This document shows, piece after piece, positions 28,313 through 34,301 of a stretch of 64,000 nucleotides of DNA. Origin of the DNA: a virus. Within the stretch, counting starts at the first letter, position 1. The number at the start of each line of letters is the position of its first letter. The notes beneath the pieces were generated by a model, which saw nothing but the letters and a program-made list of their open reading frames with translations, searched no databases and was not told the origin of the DNA. Position numbers and translations under genes: made by a program. Where the stretch lies: IMG/VR virus record IMGVR_UViG_3300027509_000001, positions 124,519 through 188,518 of that record; one strand, given 5' to 3'.

Positions 28313-28789
28313 TTAATATATATCTTTTCTTTTCAATAAACGTTTTATATACTTTGAATGTTCTAAATTCCTCCAATTGACTAATCCAACGGTAAAGTGT
28401 GGTTTGAAATATGGTTCTCTAGATAATCCAAGTTCTGACCTAATATCATACAGAATTTCTGGATATTTATCTATAGTAAGCCACCAATGTTCATTATCAC
28501 TCTTTAATATGCTGCTAATATCAACACTAACCTTCTTATTTTTATATTTAAGCGACGTTTCTTTCCACTTAATGTCATTAGTGTATCTATCATTAATAAA
28601 CGTTGTATGGGCTTTTCTTAAAGGTTGTTGAGTTATTAATTTGAATCGTTTATAAAGATACCAACGCCACATAGCATCTAGCTCAGTATTAGAAAACAAT
28701 ACCATAGCAGTTTTTTTCCAAGTTCCTTGTCTAGAATGTTTTTTAGTAACATTCTTTGGATCGAATATTATTTTGCCAGTTAATAACAT
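28313..28789 (-). CDS. Putative 2H phosphoesterase
   Basis: 158 aa. Two HxT motifs 70 residues apart (H61-T63 in KAHTTFIND, H131-T133 in KPHFTVGL) are the catalytic signature of 2H phosphoesterases, which open cyclic phosphates or act on RNA 2'-5' ends. This would fit the RNA-repair genes further along. A consensus promoter ends only 5 bp before the ATG, so the mRNA may be leaderless. Confidence 0.6.
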   Translation of the reverse strand: MLLTGKIIFDPKNVTKKHSRQGTWKKTAMVLFSNTELDAMWRWYLYKRFKLITQQPLRKAHTTFINDRYTNDIKWKETSLKYKNKKVSVDISSILKSDNEHWWLTIDKYPEILYDIRSELGLSREPYFKPHFTVGLVNWRNLEHSKYIKRLLKRKDIY

Positions 28790-28793
28790 AATG

Positions 28794-28825
28794 CAAATAT
28801 AATAAATACAAATGACAATTACAAA
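28794..28825 (-). promoter_or_regulatory. Bacteroidota-type promoter
   Basis: Minus strand: TTTG (28825-28822), 20-bp spacer, TATATTTG (28801-28794). Drives the 2H phosphoesterase gene; the expected start point falls at or next to its ATG (28789). Confidence 0.7.
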
Positions 28826-28845
28826 AATAAATAACTTTATAAAGC

Positions 28846-28936
28846 AGAAGATAAGGGATTCGAACCCTTAGACCCATTTTTCAATAGATCGCTTGTTTAG
28901 CAAACAAGTGCCGCGCACCATCTCGACCGATCTTCT
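28846..28936 (-). tRNA. tRNA-Ser(GCT)
   Basis: Acceptor AGAAGAT/ATCTTCT, anticodon loop TTGCTAA (GCT), long class II variable arm, T-loop TTCGAAT. CCA not encoded. Its first two bases overlap the stop of the membrane-protein gene. Confidence 0.92.
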
Positions 28937-29360
28937 ATATAGTTATATCTTTATCAATTCTGCCTTGTAAATCTTTTTCTAATTCTAAAATAGATTGCAA
29001 TGCATGTGATTCCTTCATATACCTAACGAAGAAATGTGTTACAATAAATAAAATCCCAAGTATTAGCACTCTGATTTTATATGCCTGCACAAATAAAGCT
29101 AAAATGCCGTAACCATAACCAGCAATTGCACATAAGATGAACACGAAATTAAAATATAATAAATATTTCTTTGTAGGACTGTTATTATATTTTTTAGCAG
29201 TCTGATAGGTATGCCATGAAACTCTAGTATATTGAATAATCACACCAATTAATAATATGACCATTATAGCTATAAGAGAAAAATCTTCATTTGCACAATG
29301 GAAAAGTGTTTGGTAAGGTTCTCCATTAGAATCAGTATATAACCATTTAATTAAATTCAT
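28935..29360 (-). CDS. Membrane protein, 141 aa
   Basis: Three or four transmembrane helices (about residues 28-47, 66-90, 95-118) and a short charged C-terminus. Lies between tRNA genes, its stop touching tRNA-Ser. No family recognised. Confidence 0.6.
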   Translation of the reverse strand: MNLIKWLYTDSNGEPYQTLFHCANEDFSLIAIMVILLIGVIIQYTRVSWHTYQTAKKYNNSPTKKYLLYFNFVFILCAIAGYGYGILALFVQAYKIRVLILGILFIVTHFFVRYMKESHALQSILELEKDLQGRIDKDITI

Positions 29361-29401
29361 TAAAAATCTTTTTTAATATATAGCTTCTATACTTTAAAAG
29401 T

Positions 29402-29484
29402 ACTCCCGGCGAGACTCGAACTCGCACCCCCAATTACGGAGAACAGGGCTTAAACCTGTCGTGTCTGCATTCCACCACGGAAGT
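29402..29484 (-). tRNA. tRNA-Leu(TAA)
   Basis: Acceptor ACTTCCG/CGGGAGT, anticodon loop TTTAAGC (TAA), long variable arm, T-loop TTCGAGT. Confidence 0.92.
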
Positions 29485-29485
29485 A

Positions 29486-29650
29486 TTATTTCCATTTAGT
29501 TTTTCTAAATCTCTTCCAACTTCTAATTATCTCTTTAGCAGAATAATTGCATCCAGAATGTGGTCCACATAAAAGGCAACCACGCCTTTCGGATTTTCTT
29601 TTAAGCAACTTATAATTTCTAGAGTTAGTTGTTTTAAATGTCTCTTTCAT
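29486..29650 (-). CDS. Small Cys-containing basic protein, 54 aa
   Basis: ATG at 29650. Contains GCLLCGPHSGC (three Cys plus His), a possible zinc knuckle, in a very basic sequence (RRSWKRFRKTKWK-like tail). It ends one base before tRNA-Leu(TAA). Function unknown; nucleic-acid binding is possible. Confidence 0.55.
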   Translation of the reverse strand: MKETFKTTNSRNYKLLKRKSERRGCLLCGPHSGCNYSAKEIIRSWKRFRKTKWK

Positions 29651-29728
29651 AATACTTTATTTTTAAGTTAATAAACCTAATATAAAGTACCTGTTTTCAT
29701 TTTTATAAATTTTATTTTTTAAAAAAGA

Positions 29729-29798
29729 ACCGAATGTAAGATTCGAACTTACACCAAAGGTTTCGAAGACCCTTACGCTGCCATTACGCCAATTCGGT
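29729..29798 (-). tRNA. tRNA-Arg(TCG)
   Basis: Acceptor ACCGAAT/ATTCGGT, anticodon loop CTTCGAA (TCG, reads CGA), T-loop TTCGAAT. An ATT-initiated gene ends inside its D-arm. Confidence 0.9.
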
Positions 29799-30002
29799 AT
29801 CTATATTTGGACTAACTTCAACTCCAGCAGTAACTTGAGTAAATGAAACATTCTTTGTCCACCTTTCCCATTCATCATATGTAATTAAAATTTTAACCAA
29901 ATCTGTATCTTTTTTATCCAAAGGTAAAACAGTCCAAAATACATCTGGAGATTTAAGGTTAACTACATTTTCAACTTGGTCTTGGGCAATATATACTCTA
30001 AT
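29784..30002 (-). CDS. Hypothetical protein with apparent ATT start, 72 aa
   Basis: A frame with good coding character (IRVYIAQDQVENVVNLKSPD, later YDEWERWTKN and TQVTAGVEVSP) has no ATG, GTG or TTG at a plausible place; the likely start is ATT at 30002, with AAAAAG 6 bp upstream. The frame stops inside tRNA-Arg(TCG). It is either an ATT-initiated gene or a gene that lost both ends between two tRNAs. Confidence 0.5.
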   Translation of the reverse strand: MRVYIAQDQVENVVNLKSPDVFWTVLPLDKKDTDLVKILITYDEWERWTKNVSFTQVTAGVEVSPNIDTELA

Positions 30003-30029
30003 TAAAGACTTTTTAAATTCCTTTTTAGT

Positions 30030-30102
30030 ACCGCAGGTAGGGTTCGAACCTACAAATTTCAGGGTCTAAGCCTGTTGCCTATTCCAATTCGGCTACTGTG
30101 GC
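30030..30102 (-). tRNA. tRNA-Leu(TAG)
   Basis: Anticodon loop CTTAGAC gives TAG (reads CUA). Acceptor GCCACAG/CTGCGGT has one A/C mismatch. The D-arm is Leu-like, but the variable loop is only ~5 nt, unusual for a leucine tRNA. T-loop TTCGAAC. Confidence 0.75.
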
Positions 30103-30111
30103 AAATAAGAA

Positions 30112-30180
30112 GTCCCATGCAGAATCGAACTGCAACCTTCGGGATCAAAACCCGACGTACTAGCCGTTGTACCATGAGAC
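30112..30180 (-). tRNA. tRNA-Gln(TTG)
   Basis: Acceptor GTCTCAT/ATGGGAC, anticodon loop TTTTGAT (TTG), T-loop TTCGATT. Confidence 0.85.
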
Positions 30181-30182
30181 AA

Positions 30183-30231
30183 TGATGAGTGGCTGTTCCC
30201 ACCGCGTAACTAGAAAGTCGTGCCGCCACTC
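30183..30231 (-). other. 49-nt stem-loop between two tRNAs
   Basis: Perfect 9-bp outer stem (ATGAGTGGC with GCCACTCAT) around a 31-nt loop that contains ACTTTCTAGT. It is about the size of a tRNA spacer element but lacks T-loop and anticodon features. Could be a processing signal or a degenerate tRNA. Confidence 0.5.
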
Positions 30232-30251
30232 ATAGGCTTTATCTTTTAAGT

Positions 30252-30321
30252 TGATTTATTAGGACTCGAACCCAAACCCTGAGAGCCAACATCTCAGATG
30301 CTACCATTACACCATAAATCA
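30252..30321 (-). tRNA. tRNA-Gln(TTG), second copy, G at position 33
   Basis: Acceptor TGATTTA/TAAATCA with U1-A72, a Gln identity feature, and D-arm GTGTAATGGTAGCAT. The best 5-bp anticodon stem gives loop TGTTGGC, anticodon TTG but with G instead of the near-universal U33. Its 5' end overlaps the stop codon of the cupin gene. Confidence 0.65.
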
Positions 30322-30747
30322 ATTTGTTTTAGTGAAAGTTACATTTATTATTGTCATTTGATTACTAGCATTTGAAACTAAATGCGGAATATCAACTGGA
30401 TATACTACAGATTCACCGATAGTATATATGACATTATTAATATCATCGTACAGTTCACCTTGAATAATTGTTATCTTTTCGTCGCAATCAGGATGAACAT
30501 GTTTACCAAATTTCGTATGTGGATAAAGTATGGTAATAAAGTTAATAATATTTGGATCTGTCGTTGGAGTTTTCCAGCCAACTATTCCAGTATGAAAGGA
30601 CATTATATTATTATCGCTAACACCTAACAGATCTGAAAACTTTACCACGCTGATATCGTCAATATGAAATTCATTATTACTGAATTCATTAATTAATGCT
30701 TCTGCTTTTTCTTGTGCTTTTACTAATCTATTTTTCAATCTATCCAT
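30319..30747 (-). CDS. Cupin-domain protein
   Basis: 142 aa. The C-terminal half has cupin motifs: HVHPDCDEKITIIQGE (metal-binding His/Asp/Glu) and IGESVVYPVDIPHLVSN. Cupins bind small molecules or metals; the role is unknown. The TGA stop overlaps the first base of a tRNA-Gln. Confidence 0.7.
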   Translation of the reverse strand: MDRLKNRLVKAQEKAEALINEFSNNEFHIDDISVVKFSDLLGVSDNNIMSFHTGIVGWKTPTTDPNIINFITILYPHTKFGKHVHPDCDEKITIIQGELYDDINNVIYTIGESVVYPVDIPHLVSNASNQMTIINVTFTKTN

Positions 30748-30792
30748 TGATCTCTTTATTTAACAATAAATATACGATTGAATTAATAAAAG

Positions 30793-30881
30793 GGTGCTAA
30801 ACGGGAATTGAACCCGCAAATTAATTTCTTAATACCCGAGTCACAATCGGGCACGACTAACCAATATTCGTATCTAGCACC
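30793..30881 (-). tRNA. tRNA-His(GTG) with long variable arm
   Basis: Anticodon loop TTGTGAC (GTG). The extra G-1 pairs with C73, the histidine identity element, and acceptor GTGCTAG pairs with TTAGCAC. The variable region is 17 nt and forms ATTAA-GAAA-TTAAT, a perfect stem with a GAAA tetraloop; normal His tRNAs have 4-5 nt here. Confidence 0.85.
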
Positions 30882-30907
30882 ATGTAAACGCTGTTTCATC
30901 TTCTGCT

Positions 30908-31255
30908 TTAATAATCTCGTCCCGAAGTTTCTGTCTCAAATTGTCCTTGCTCTTTACCAGCGTGATTAGAACAATACAACTTTTTAGTTTTAGTATCTAC
31001 AAAAATTACATGCTTCCAAGAATTGTATAACGAATGCACTGATAAGGCAGTTCCTTTTCTCAATGTTTGAGTCTTGCCAAACACATCAATTGCCTTAAAA
31101 TCATTATCAACGTAATACATAGATTCACTTCTACCGTAAAATAATTTGTCAGCTTCTGATTGAGTTTTCACTGGCAATACATTTTTGGTATTATCATTTG
31201 GATACCTACTTTCTTTTAATTCATTAATTGCTTCATTCCAAATTTTCTTATTCAT
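30908..31255 (-). CDS. Small protein with MNKKIWNEA N-terminal tag
   Basis: 115 aa. Begins MNKKIWNEAINELKES, matching three other genes in this window; INE or LKE would fit a prohead-protease cleavage site. The body has a beta-rich pattern (ESMYYVDNDFKAIDVFGKTQ). Probably an internal head or packaged protein by analogy with T4 internal proteins; unproven. Confidence 0.6.
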   Translation of the reverse strand: MNKKIWNEAINELKESRYPNDNTKNVLPVKTQSEADKLFYGRSESMYYVDNDFKAIDVFGKTQTLRKGTALSVHSLYNSWKHVIFVDTKTKKLYCSNHAGKEQGQFETETSGRDY

Positions 31256-31277
31256 ATTCCCAATCCTAATTATTTGC

Positions 31278-31348
31278 GATCATGGAGAATTACGATATCC
31301 CGACCCGCGATTTAACAAACCGCCGCTCTGCCTCTGAGCTACATGATC
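31278..31348 (-). tRNA. tRNA-Asn(GTT), unusual T-loop
   Basis: Acceptor GATCATG/CATGATC (perfect), D-arm GCTCAGAGGCAGAGC, anticodon loop TTGTTAA (GTT). T-loop is ATCGTAA rather than TTCRANY: A54 and T58 in place of T54 and A58. Confidence 0.85.
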
Positions 31349-31362
31349 TTTTGAATTATTTT

Positions 31363-31590
31363 TTAAAATGATATTTTATTTTGTTTAACTAAGTTTGAAA
31401 TAGTACCATTGACGTGTATACTATTATCATTACTAGAAGCAGTAATATAATTGGTTTTTTTATCAAGTTTAGTAATTTTTCCTGACACATAAATGCCTCC
31501 ATGTTTATGAATTTTAACCAATTGTCCAACTTTTAAATTCTGTTCGGTTAACCTTTCCTGAATTACTTCGTTCCAAATTCTATTGTTCAT
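31363..31590 (-). CDS. Small protein with MNNRIWNEV N-terminal tag
   Basis: 75 aa. MNNRIWNEVIQERLTE is followed by a SH3/KOW-like body (KVGQLVKIHKHGGIYVSGKI). Same leader family as the genes at 28059, 30908 and 33695; IQE or LTE could be cut by a prohead protease. Confidence 0.6.
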   Translation of the reverse strand: MNNRIWNEVIQERLTEQNLKVGQLVKIHKHGGIYVSGKITKLDKKTNYITASSNDNSIHVNGTISNLVKQNKISF

Positions 31591-31686
31591 TTTAATTTCC
31601 GTTTCTTTTAAATTTCAATTATATTAATGTTAACGAGGTTGACCCTTACTGTTAAAAAACACATTCATATAATATAATCTATCATC

Positions 31687-31729
31687 TAATATTCACGACT
31701 TGTGGTAGTCGCAACCATAAAGAATATTA
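31687..31729 (-). other. 43-nt double stem-loop in tRNA spacer
   Basis: Outer TAATATTC/GAATATTA (8 bp) encloses an inner GCGACT/AGTCGT hairpin. The 160-bp gap between the tagged gene and tRNA-Phe otherwise has no gene I can support. Confidence 0.4.
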
Positions 31730-31748
31730 AATTGTCTTTAAATATTTT

Positions 31749-31822
31749 TGGTGGTACCTCGGGACTCGAACCCTGACCTTTCGGGCTTCAACCGAACGCT
31801 CTGCCAATTAAGCTAAGGCACC
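31749..31822 (-). tRNA. tRNA-Phe(GAA)
   Basis: Acceptor GGTGCCT/AGGTACC, anticodon loop TTGAAGC (GAA), T-loop TTCGAGT. It is the only tRNA here with a clearly encoded CCA (ends ACCA). Confidence 0.92.
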
Positions 31823-31824
31823 AT

Positions 31825-31938
31825 TTAATATGTCCATTTGTTATTTGTACGATATGATTTCTTTAAAGCATCTAATACTAATTGTATTTCATATAAGCAT
31901 TCATTTCTTCCACCACCAACTAATGTAAGGTTGTAAAT
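31825..31938 (-). CDS. Small conserved protein with apparent ATT start, 37 aa
   Basis: The frame reads LTLVGGGRNECLYEIQLVLD and ends YRTNNKWTY, which resembles a short phage family of the type M..(V/I)TLxGGGxNECLxEI. No ATG/GTG/TTG is in frame; a stop (TGA) directly precedes the ATT at 31938. It ends three bases from tRNA-Phe. Confidence 0.5.
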   Translation of the reverse strand: MYNLTLVGGGRNECLYEIQLVLDALKKSYRTNNKWTY

Positions 31939-32050
31939 TCACTCTGTATCGCTTCTTAAAAATCATCTGAAACTTTTGATTTAATTAAATCTCCCTCGCC
32001 CATTTGCCTAGAATCATTAATATCCAATTCATAGTTATTTGCTTTTTAGT

Positions 32051-32122
32051 GGTACCGATCGGTAACGATCCGATTACTTCCTGTTCTTCAAGCAGGCACT
32101 CTACCATTTGAGCTACGGTACC
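32051..32122 (-). tRNA. tRNA-Phe(GAA), second copy, unusual T-loop
   Basis: Acceptor GGTACCG/CGGTACC perfect, anticodon loop TTGAAGA (GAA) with a C/A mismatch at the stem end. T-stem ATCGG/CCGAT perfect, but the loop is ATCGTTA (A54, T58). Confidence 0.8.
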
Positions 32123-32128
32123 ATTTTG

Positions 32129-32200
32129 CACTTTCAATAGGACTCGAACCCATACCTGCGGGTTTGGAAGCCGCGGTGCTGCCAATTACACCATGAAAGC
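32129..32200 (-). tRNA. tRNA-Trp(CCA)
   Basis: Acceptor GCTTTCA/TGAAAGT, discriminator G73 (Trp identity), anticodon loop TTCCAAA (CCA). A Gly(TCC) reading would shift the loop by one and break the stem pairing. Confidence 0.75.
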
Positions 32201-32228
32201 ATTTTAAAAGTACGAAAAACAACGTCGT

Positions 32229-32301
32229 ACCCCCGGTTGGACTCGAACCAACTACCCCACCGTTAAAAGCGGCGTGCTCCATCCCGTCAAGCTGCGGAGG
32301 C
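32229..32301 (-). tRNA. tRNA-Lys(TTT)
   Basis: Acceptor GCCTCCG/CGGGGGT, anticodon loop CTTTTAA (TTT), T-loop TTCGAGT. Confidence 0.9.
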
Positions 32302-32313
32302 GTTTTATTTTAG

Positions 32314-32399
32314 CGGTCATAACGGGACTCGAACCCGCATACAATTTTTCAACTGATGCCACCGTGACAGGGTGGTCGCTTTCCATTCGCTTCATGACC
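32314..32399 (-). tRNA. tRNA-Asp(GTC) with long variable arm
   Basis: Acceptor GGTCATG/TATGACC, discriminator G, anticodon arm CCACC-CTGTCAC-GGTGG (GTC). The variable region is ~20 nt and forms CAGTT-GAAA-AATTG, the same GAAA-capped arm design as tRNA-His here; Asp tRNAs are normally class I. Confidence 0.85.
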
Positions 32400-32410
32400 T
32401 AAATTAAAAG

Positions 32411-32489
32411 TACTACTGGAGGGATTTGAACCCACATTTTCAACCCAGTTACCTTACTCCTGTGTATCAGACAGGGTGGATACAGTAGT
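32411..32489 (-). tRNA. tRNA-like, anticodon GAT (Ile), no normal D-arm
   Basis: Acceptor ACTACTG/CAGTAGT is perfect and the anticodon arm CCTGT-CTGATAC-ACAGG is textbook (GAT). Only ~8 nt lie between acceptor and anticodon arm, too short for a D-arm, while the variable region is ~22 nt. The T-loop is TTCAAAT. It may be a damaged or rearranged tRNA. Confidence 0.6.
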
Positions 32490-32503
32490 ATGTTAATATA
32501 TAG

Positions 32504-32592
32504 CGGAAGAAGAGGGATTCCAACCCCCACTACAAGACTAGTTGTAGGCTACGGTTTTCAAGACCGACACAATAGCGTTCTGTCATTCTTCC
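32504..32592 (-). tRNA. tRNA-Ser(TGA)
   Basis: Acceptor GGAAGAA/TTCTTCC, discriminator G, anticodon loop CTTGAAA (TGA), class II variable arm with CTACAA/TTGTAG. The T-loop is TTGGAAT (C56 changed to G). It interrupts the end of a GIY-YIG gene. Confidence 0.85.
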
Positions 32593-32821
32593 AAAAATTA
32601 AGTGACTCTTCCTTTAGTTCATCTCTAGAATTTTTAAATTCTAATATTTCACGAGTGTGATTTTCGTTGCCATACTTATTAAGTGAATATCTAAGTCTTC
32701 TACCTGAACCTAAATAACCATCGTCTAAATTATTAGTAGAATGCATTCCAATATAATACTTTCCATTTAAATTGTTCGTCGTTTTATATATGAAGTGATA
32801 TTTCTTTGCTTTTCTTGCCAT
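32558..32821 (-). pseudogene. Truncated GIY-YIG endonuclease
   Basis: 87 aa from ATG 32821. Contains YHFIYKTTNNLNGKYYIGMH (GIY-YIG core) and SGRRLRYSLNKYG, but the family's C-terminal helical and DNA-binding part is missing: the frame runs into tRNA-Ser and stops. A longer frame to 33064 reads through two tRNAs and is not the real start. Probably a decaying homing endonuclease in the tRNA array. Confidence 0.65.
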
Positions 32822-32891
32822 ATTAATAATATATAGTTTGAAAAGTACATAAAACAACGAAAGAAATAAAGGAATCGAACATTTCCAATTG

Positions 32892-32965
32892 TCGGGGTGA
32901 TTGGAATCGAACCAACTAACCCATGGCTCCAGACCACGTGCGCTTAAAACCTTAGTCACACCCCG
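32892..32965 (-). tRNA. tRNA-Pro(TGG)
   Basis: Acceptor CGGGGTG/CACCCCG, typical of Pro. Anticodon stem CGTGG/CCATG gives loop TCTGGAG (TGG), with C at position 33. T-loop TTCGATT. Confidence 0.85.
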
Positions 32966-32972
32966 ATTTTTG

Positions 32973-33045
32973 GCAACATGTCGGGATCGAACCGACTCTA
33001 TTCCTGGTTGGAAGCCAGGTGCACCACCATTTATGCGTATGTTGC
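32973..33045 (-). tRNA. tRNA-Gly(TCC)
   Basis: Acceptor GCAACAT/ATGTTGC perfect, anticodon arm CCTGG-CTTCCAA-CCAGG (TCC), T-loop TTCGATC. Confidence 0.9.
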
Positions 33046-33077
33046 AAAATACCCGCCTTGTCAAAGAGCTTTCATGT

Positions 33078-33141
33078 ATGAATTATAATACATTAAATAT
33101 TTTATTAAGCCGAAACTTGAAAATAATGTATTATAATTCAT
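33078..33141 (-). repeat. 17-bp inverted repeat between tRNA-Gly and tRNA-Ala
   Basis: 33078-33094 and 33125-33141 are perfect inverted copies (ATGAATTATAATACATT and its complement) with a 30-nt loop. No T-run follows, so a tRNA-processing hairpin is more likely than a terminator. Confidence 0.7.
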
Positions 33142-33150
33142 GCATTTTTG

Positions 33151-33223
33151 TGGAGCCACCGATGAACGATATCGGATCTGCTGGGTGCAAGCCAACTATT
33201 TTAGCCAATTAAACTATGGCCCC
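33151..33223 (-). tRNA. tRNA-Ala(TGC), unusual T-loop
   Basis: Acceptor GGGGCCA/TGGCTCC, anticodon arm GTTGG-CTTGCAC-CCAGC (TGC). T-stem CCGAT/ATCGG with loop ATCGTTC (A54, T58). Confidence 0.88.
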
Positions 33224-33226
33224 GTA

Positions 33227-33279
33227 AGTAAAATATTTAGGAAACTACTAATAACCAGTATTAATCTAAATATTTTACT
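33227..33279 (-). repeat. 13-bp inverted repeat between tRNA-Ala and tRNA-Tyr
   Basis: AGTAAAATATTTA (33227-33239) and its perfect complement at 33267-33279, loop 27 nt, no T-run. Same placement as the hairpin at 33078, directly between tRNAs. Confidence 0.65.
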
Positions 33280-33285
33280 AAATAG

Positions 33286-33369
33286 TGGAAATAGATGGAA
33301 TTGAACCAACTCAGCCGTTAGGCAGATGTTTTACAGACACCTCCGGCTCTCCAACTCCGGCGTATTTCC
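33286..33369 (-). tRNA. tRNA-Tyr(GTA)
   Basis: Acceptor GGAAATA/TATTTCC perfect, anticodon loop CTGTAAA (GTA), class II variable arm, T-loop TTCAATT. First tRNA transcribed in the array. Confidence 0.9.
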
Positions 33370-33401
33370 ATTTTTCAAAATTTAGCTTATCTTTTTAAAC
33401 T

Positions 33402-33437
33402 AAAAAAGCCCCTTAAAAATTAAATTAAGAGGCTTTA
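33402..33437 (-). terminator. Intrinsic terminator
   Basis: 12-bp stem (AAAGCCTCTTAA with TTAAGGGGCTTT, two G-T pairs) followed by a T-run on the minus strand. It lies between a 34-aa gene and the tRNA array. Confidence 0.8.
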
Positions 33438-33460
33438 AATAAATTCTTTTAAAATTTACA

Positions 33461-33565
33461 TTAAACCTCTATTTGATCCGACGCTTTATAACCAAAGATT
33501 ACAGGAGACCAACTTAACGGTTGCAGATTACGCCCATGTCTTTGATTGTTATGTAAATTTTTCAT
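33461..33565 (-). CDS. Hypothetical small protein, 34 aa
   Basis: MKNLHNNQRHGRNLQPLSWS onward, with its own consensus promoter upstream and a strong terminator downstream, forming a single-gene unit. Polar and basic. If not translated, the unit could be a small RNA. Confidence 0.45.
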   Translation of the reverse strand: MKNLHNNQRHGRNLQPLSWSPVIFGYKASDQIEV

Positions 33566-33626
33566 ATTGTTTTGTTTAAATCTAAGTACAAACTAATAAT
33601 ATATAGTATTAGTTATTTAATTTATA

Positions 33627-33658
33627 CAAATATAAGTAAAGTTTTTCACTTGTGCAAA
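33627..33658 (-). promoter_or_regulatory. Bacteroidota-type promoter
   Basis: Minus strand: TTTG (33658-33655), 20-bp spacer, TATATTTG (33634-33627). Full match to the -33/-7 consensus of Bacteroidota primary sigma factors. Drives the 34-aa gene and, by readthrough, possibly the tRNA array. Confidence 0.75.
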
Positions 33659-33694
33659 TATTTTGATAAATTTATTTTAAAATATTTATCCAAT

Positions 33695-33952
33695 TCATTT
33701 TATTATTTTATTAATATACCAATATTTTATTTTATTTTTCAATTGTTCAAGTTGCGATGCTGTTTTACGCATAACGTCAGACGCTTTCTTGATAATCTTG
33801 GAATTATCGTTTTCGCTGCCTTCATCCGCCTCTAACAACTTTTCCATTGCAATTCTTACGTCTTCGTAACGTTTTGACAATGAATATGTAATTTTAGAAT
33901 CTGTTGATTCTTTTAATTTGACTTTTGCTTCTTTCCAAATTTGCTTATTCAT
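33695..33952 (-). CDS. Small protein with MNKQIWKEA N-terminal tag
   Basis: 85 aa. MNKQIWKEAKVKLKES followed by a helical, Lys/Glu-rich body (RYEDVRIAMEKLLEADEGSE). Fourth member of the shared-leader family; LKE is a possible prohead-protease site. Its ATG overlaps the stop of the next gene by one base. Confidence 0.6.
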   Translation of the reverse strand: MNKQIWKEAKVKLKESTDSKITYSLSKRYEDVRIAMEKLLEADEGSENDNSKIIKKASDVMRKTASQLEQLKNKIKYWYINKIIK

Positions 33953-34161
33953 TATTCTGATTTAGTTTTTATTTGAGATTCTACATATTGAGTATATTTT
34001 GCTTTAATCCAATCCCAATTTCTTGTCATGAATACACCAAGTGCAAACGTTGAAATAAAAGACTTGCCTAGTATAAATGCTACAACGAATATTGCACCCC
34101 ATGTAAAAGCCGCTAGTCCAGTACTAGTAAAAATTGATTTGATTTTGTTAAACCATTCCAT
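33952..34161 (-). CDS. Small membrane protein, 69 aa
   Basis: Two likely transmembrane helices (about residues 14-32 and 35-46), a basic N-terminus and a charged C-terminus. Could be holin-like but no specific evidence. Confidence 0.5.
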   Translation of the reverse strand: MEWFNKIKSIFTSTGLAAFTWGAIFVVAFILGKSFISTFALGVFMTRNWDWIKAKYTQYVESQIKTKSE

Positions 34162-34165
34162 AATA

Positions 34166-34273
34166 TTAATTTCCTTTTTTGATTTTTTGATACCGCCTAT
34201 TATTGTTTATAATATATAATCCCATCAATGCAATTATTTTCATTTGAATTCCAATAATAAAAAGTAAATCCAT
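34166..34273 (-). CDS. Small membrane protein, 35 aa
   Basis: MDLLFIIGIQMKIIALMGLY then a basic tail; one transmembrane helix. AAAGGAAAT for the next gene lies at its end, as expected in a tight operon. Confidence 0.4.
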   Translation of the reverse strand: MDLLFIIGIQMKIIALMGLYIINNNRRYQKIKKGN

Positions 34274-34301
34274 AGTTACTATTAAATAGTCAATAAATTA
34301 A

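Noticed and set aside
30030-30102. Amber suppressor tRNA
   Set aside because: The anticodon is 5'-TAG-3', which reads the Leu codon CUA; an amber suppressor would need CTA.
31985-32282. Minus ORFs of 66 and 64 aa across tRNA-Phe, Trp and Lys
   Set aside because: They read through tRNA genes, with no ribosome-binding site or family resemblance.
32901-33212. Plus-strand ORF of 103 aa over tRNA-Pro, tRNA-Gly and tRNA-Ala
   Set aside because: It lies antisense to three tRNAs; apparent coding is a by-product of tRNA sequence.
33572-33835. 87-aa plus ORF in the AT-rich region
   Set aside because: Antisense to the tagged gene at 33695 and to a promoter; composition is that of AT-rich noncoding DNA.
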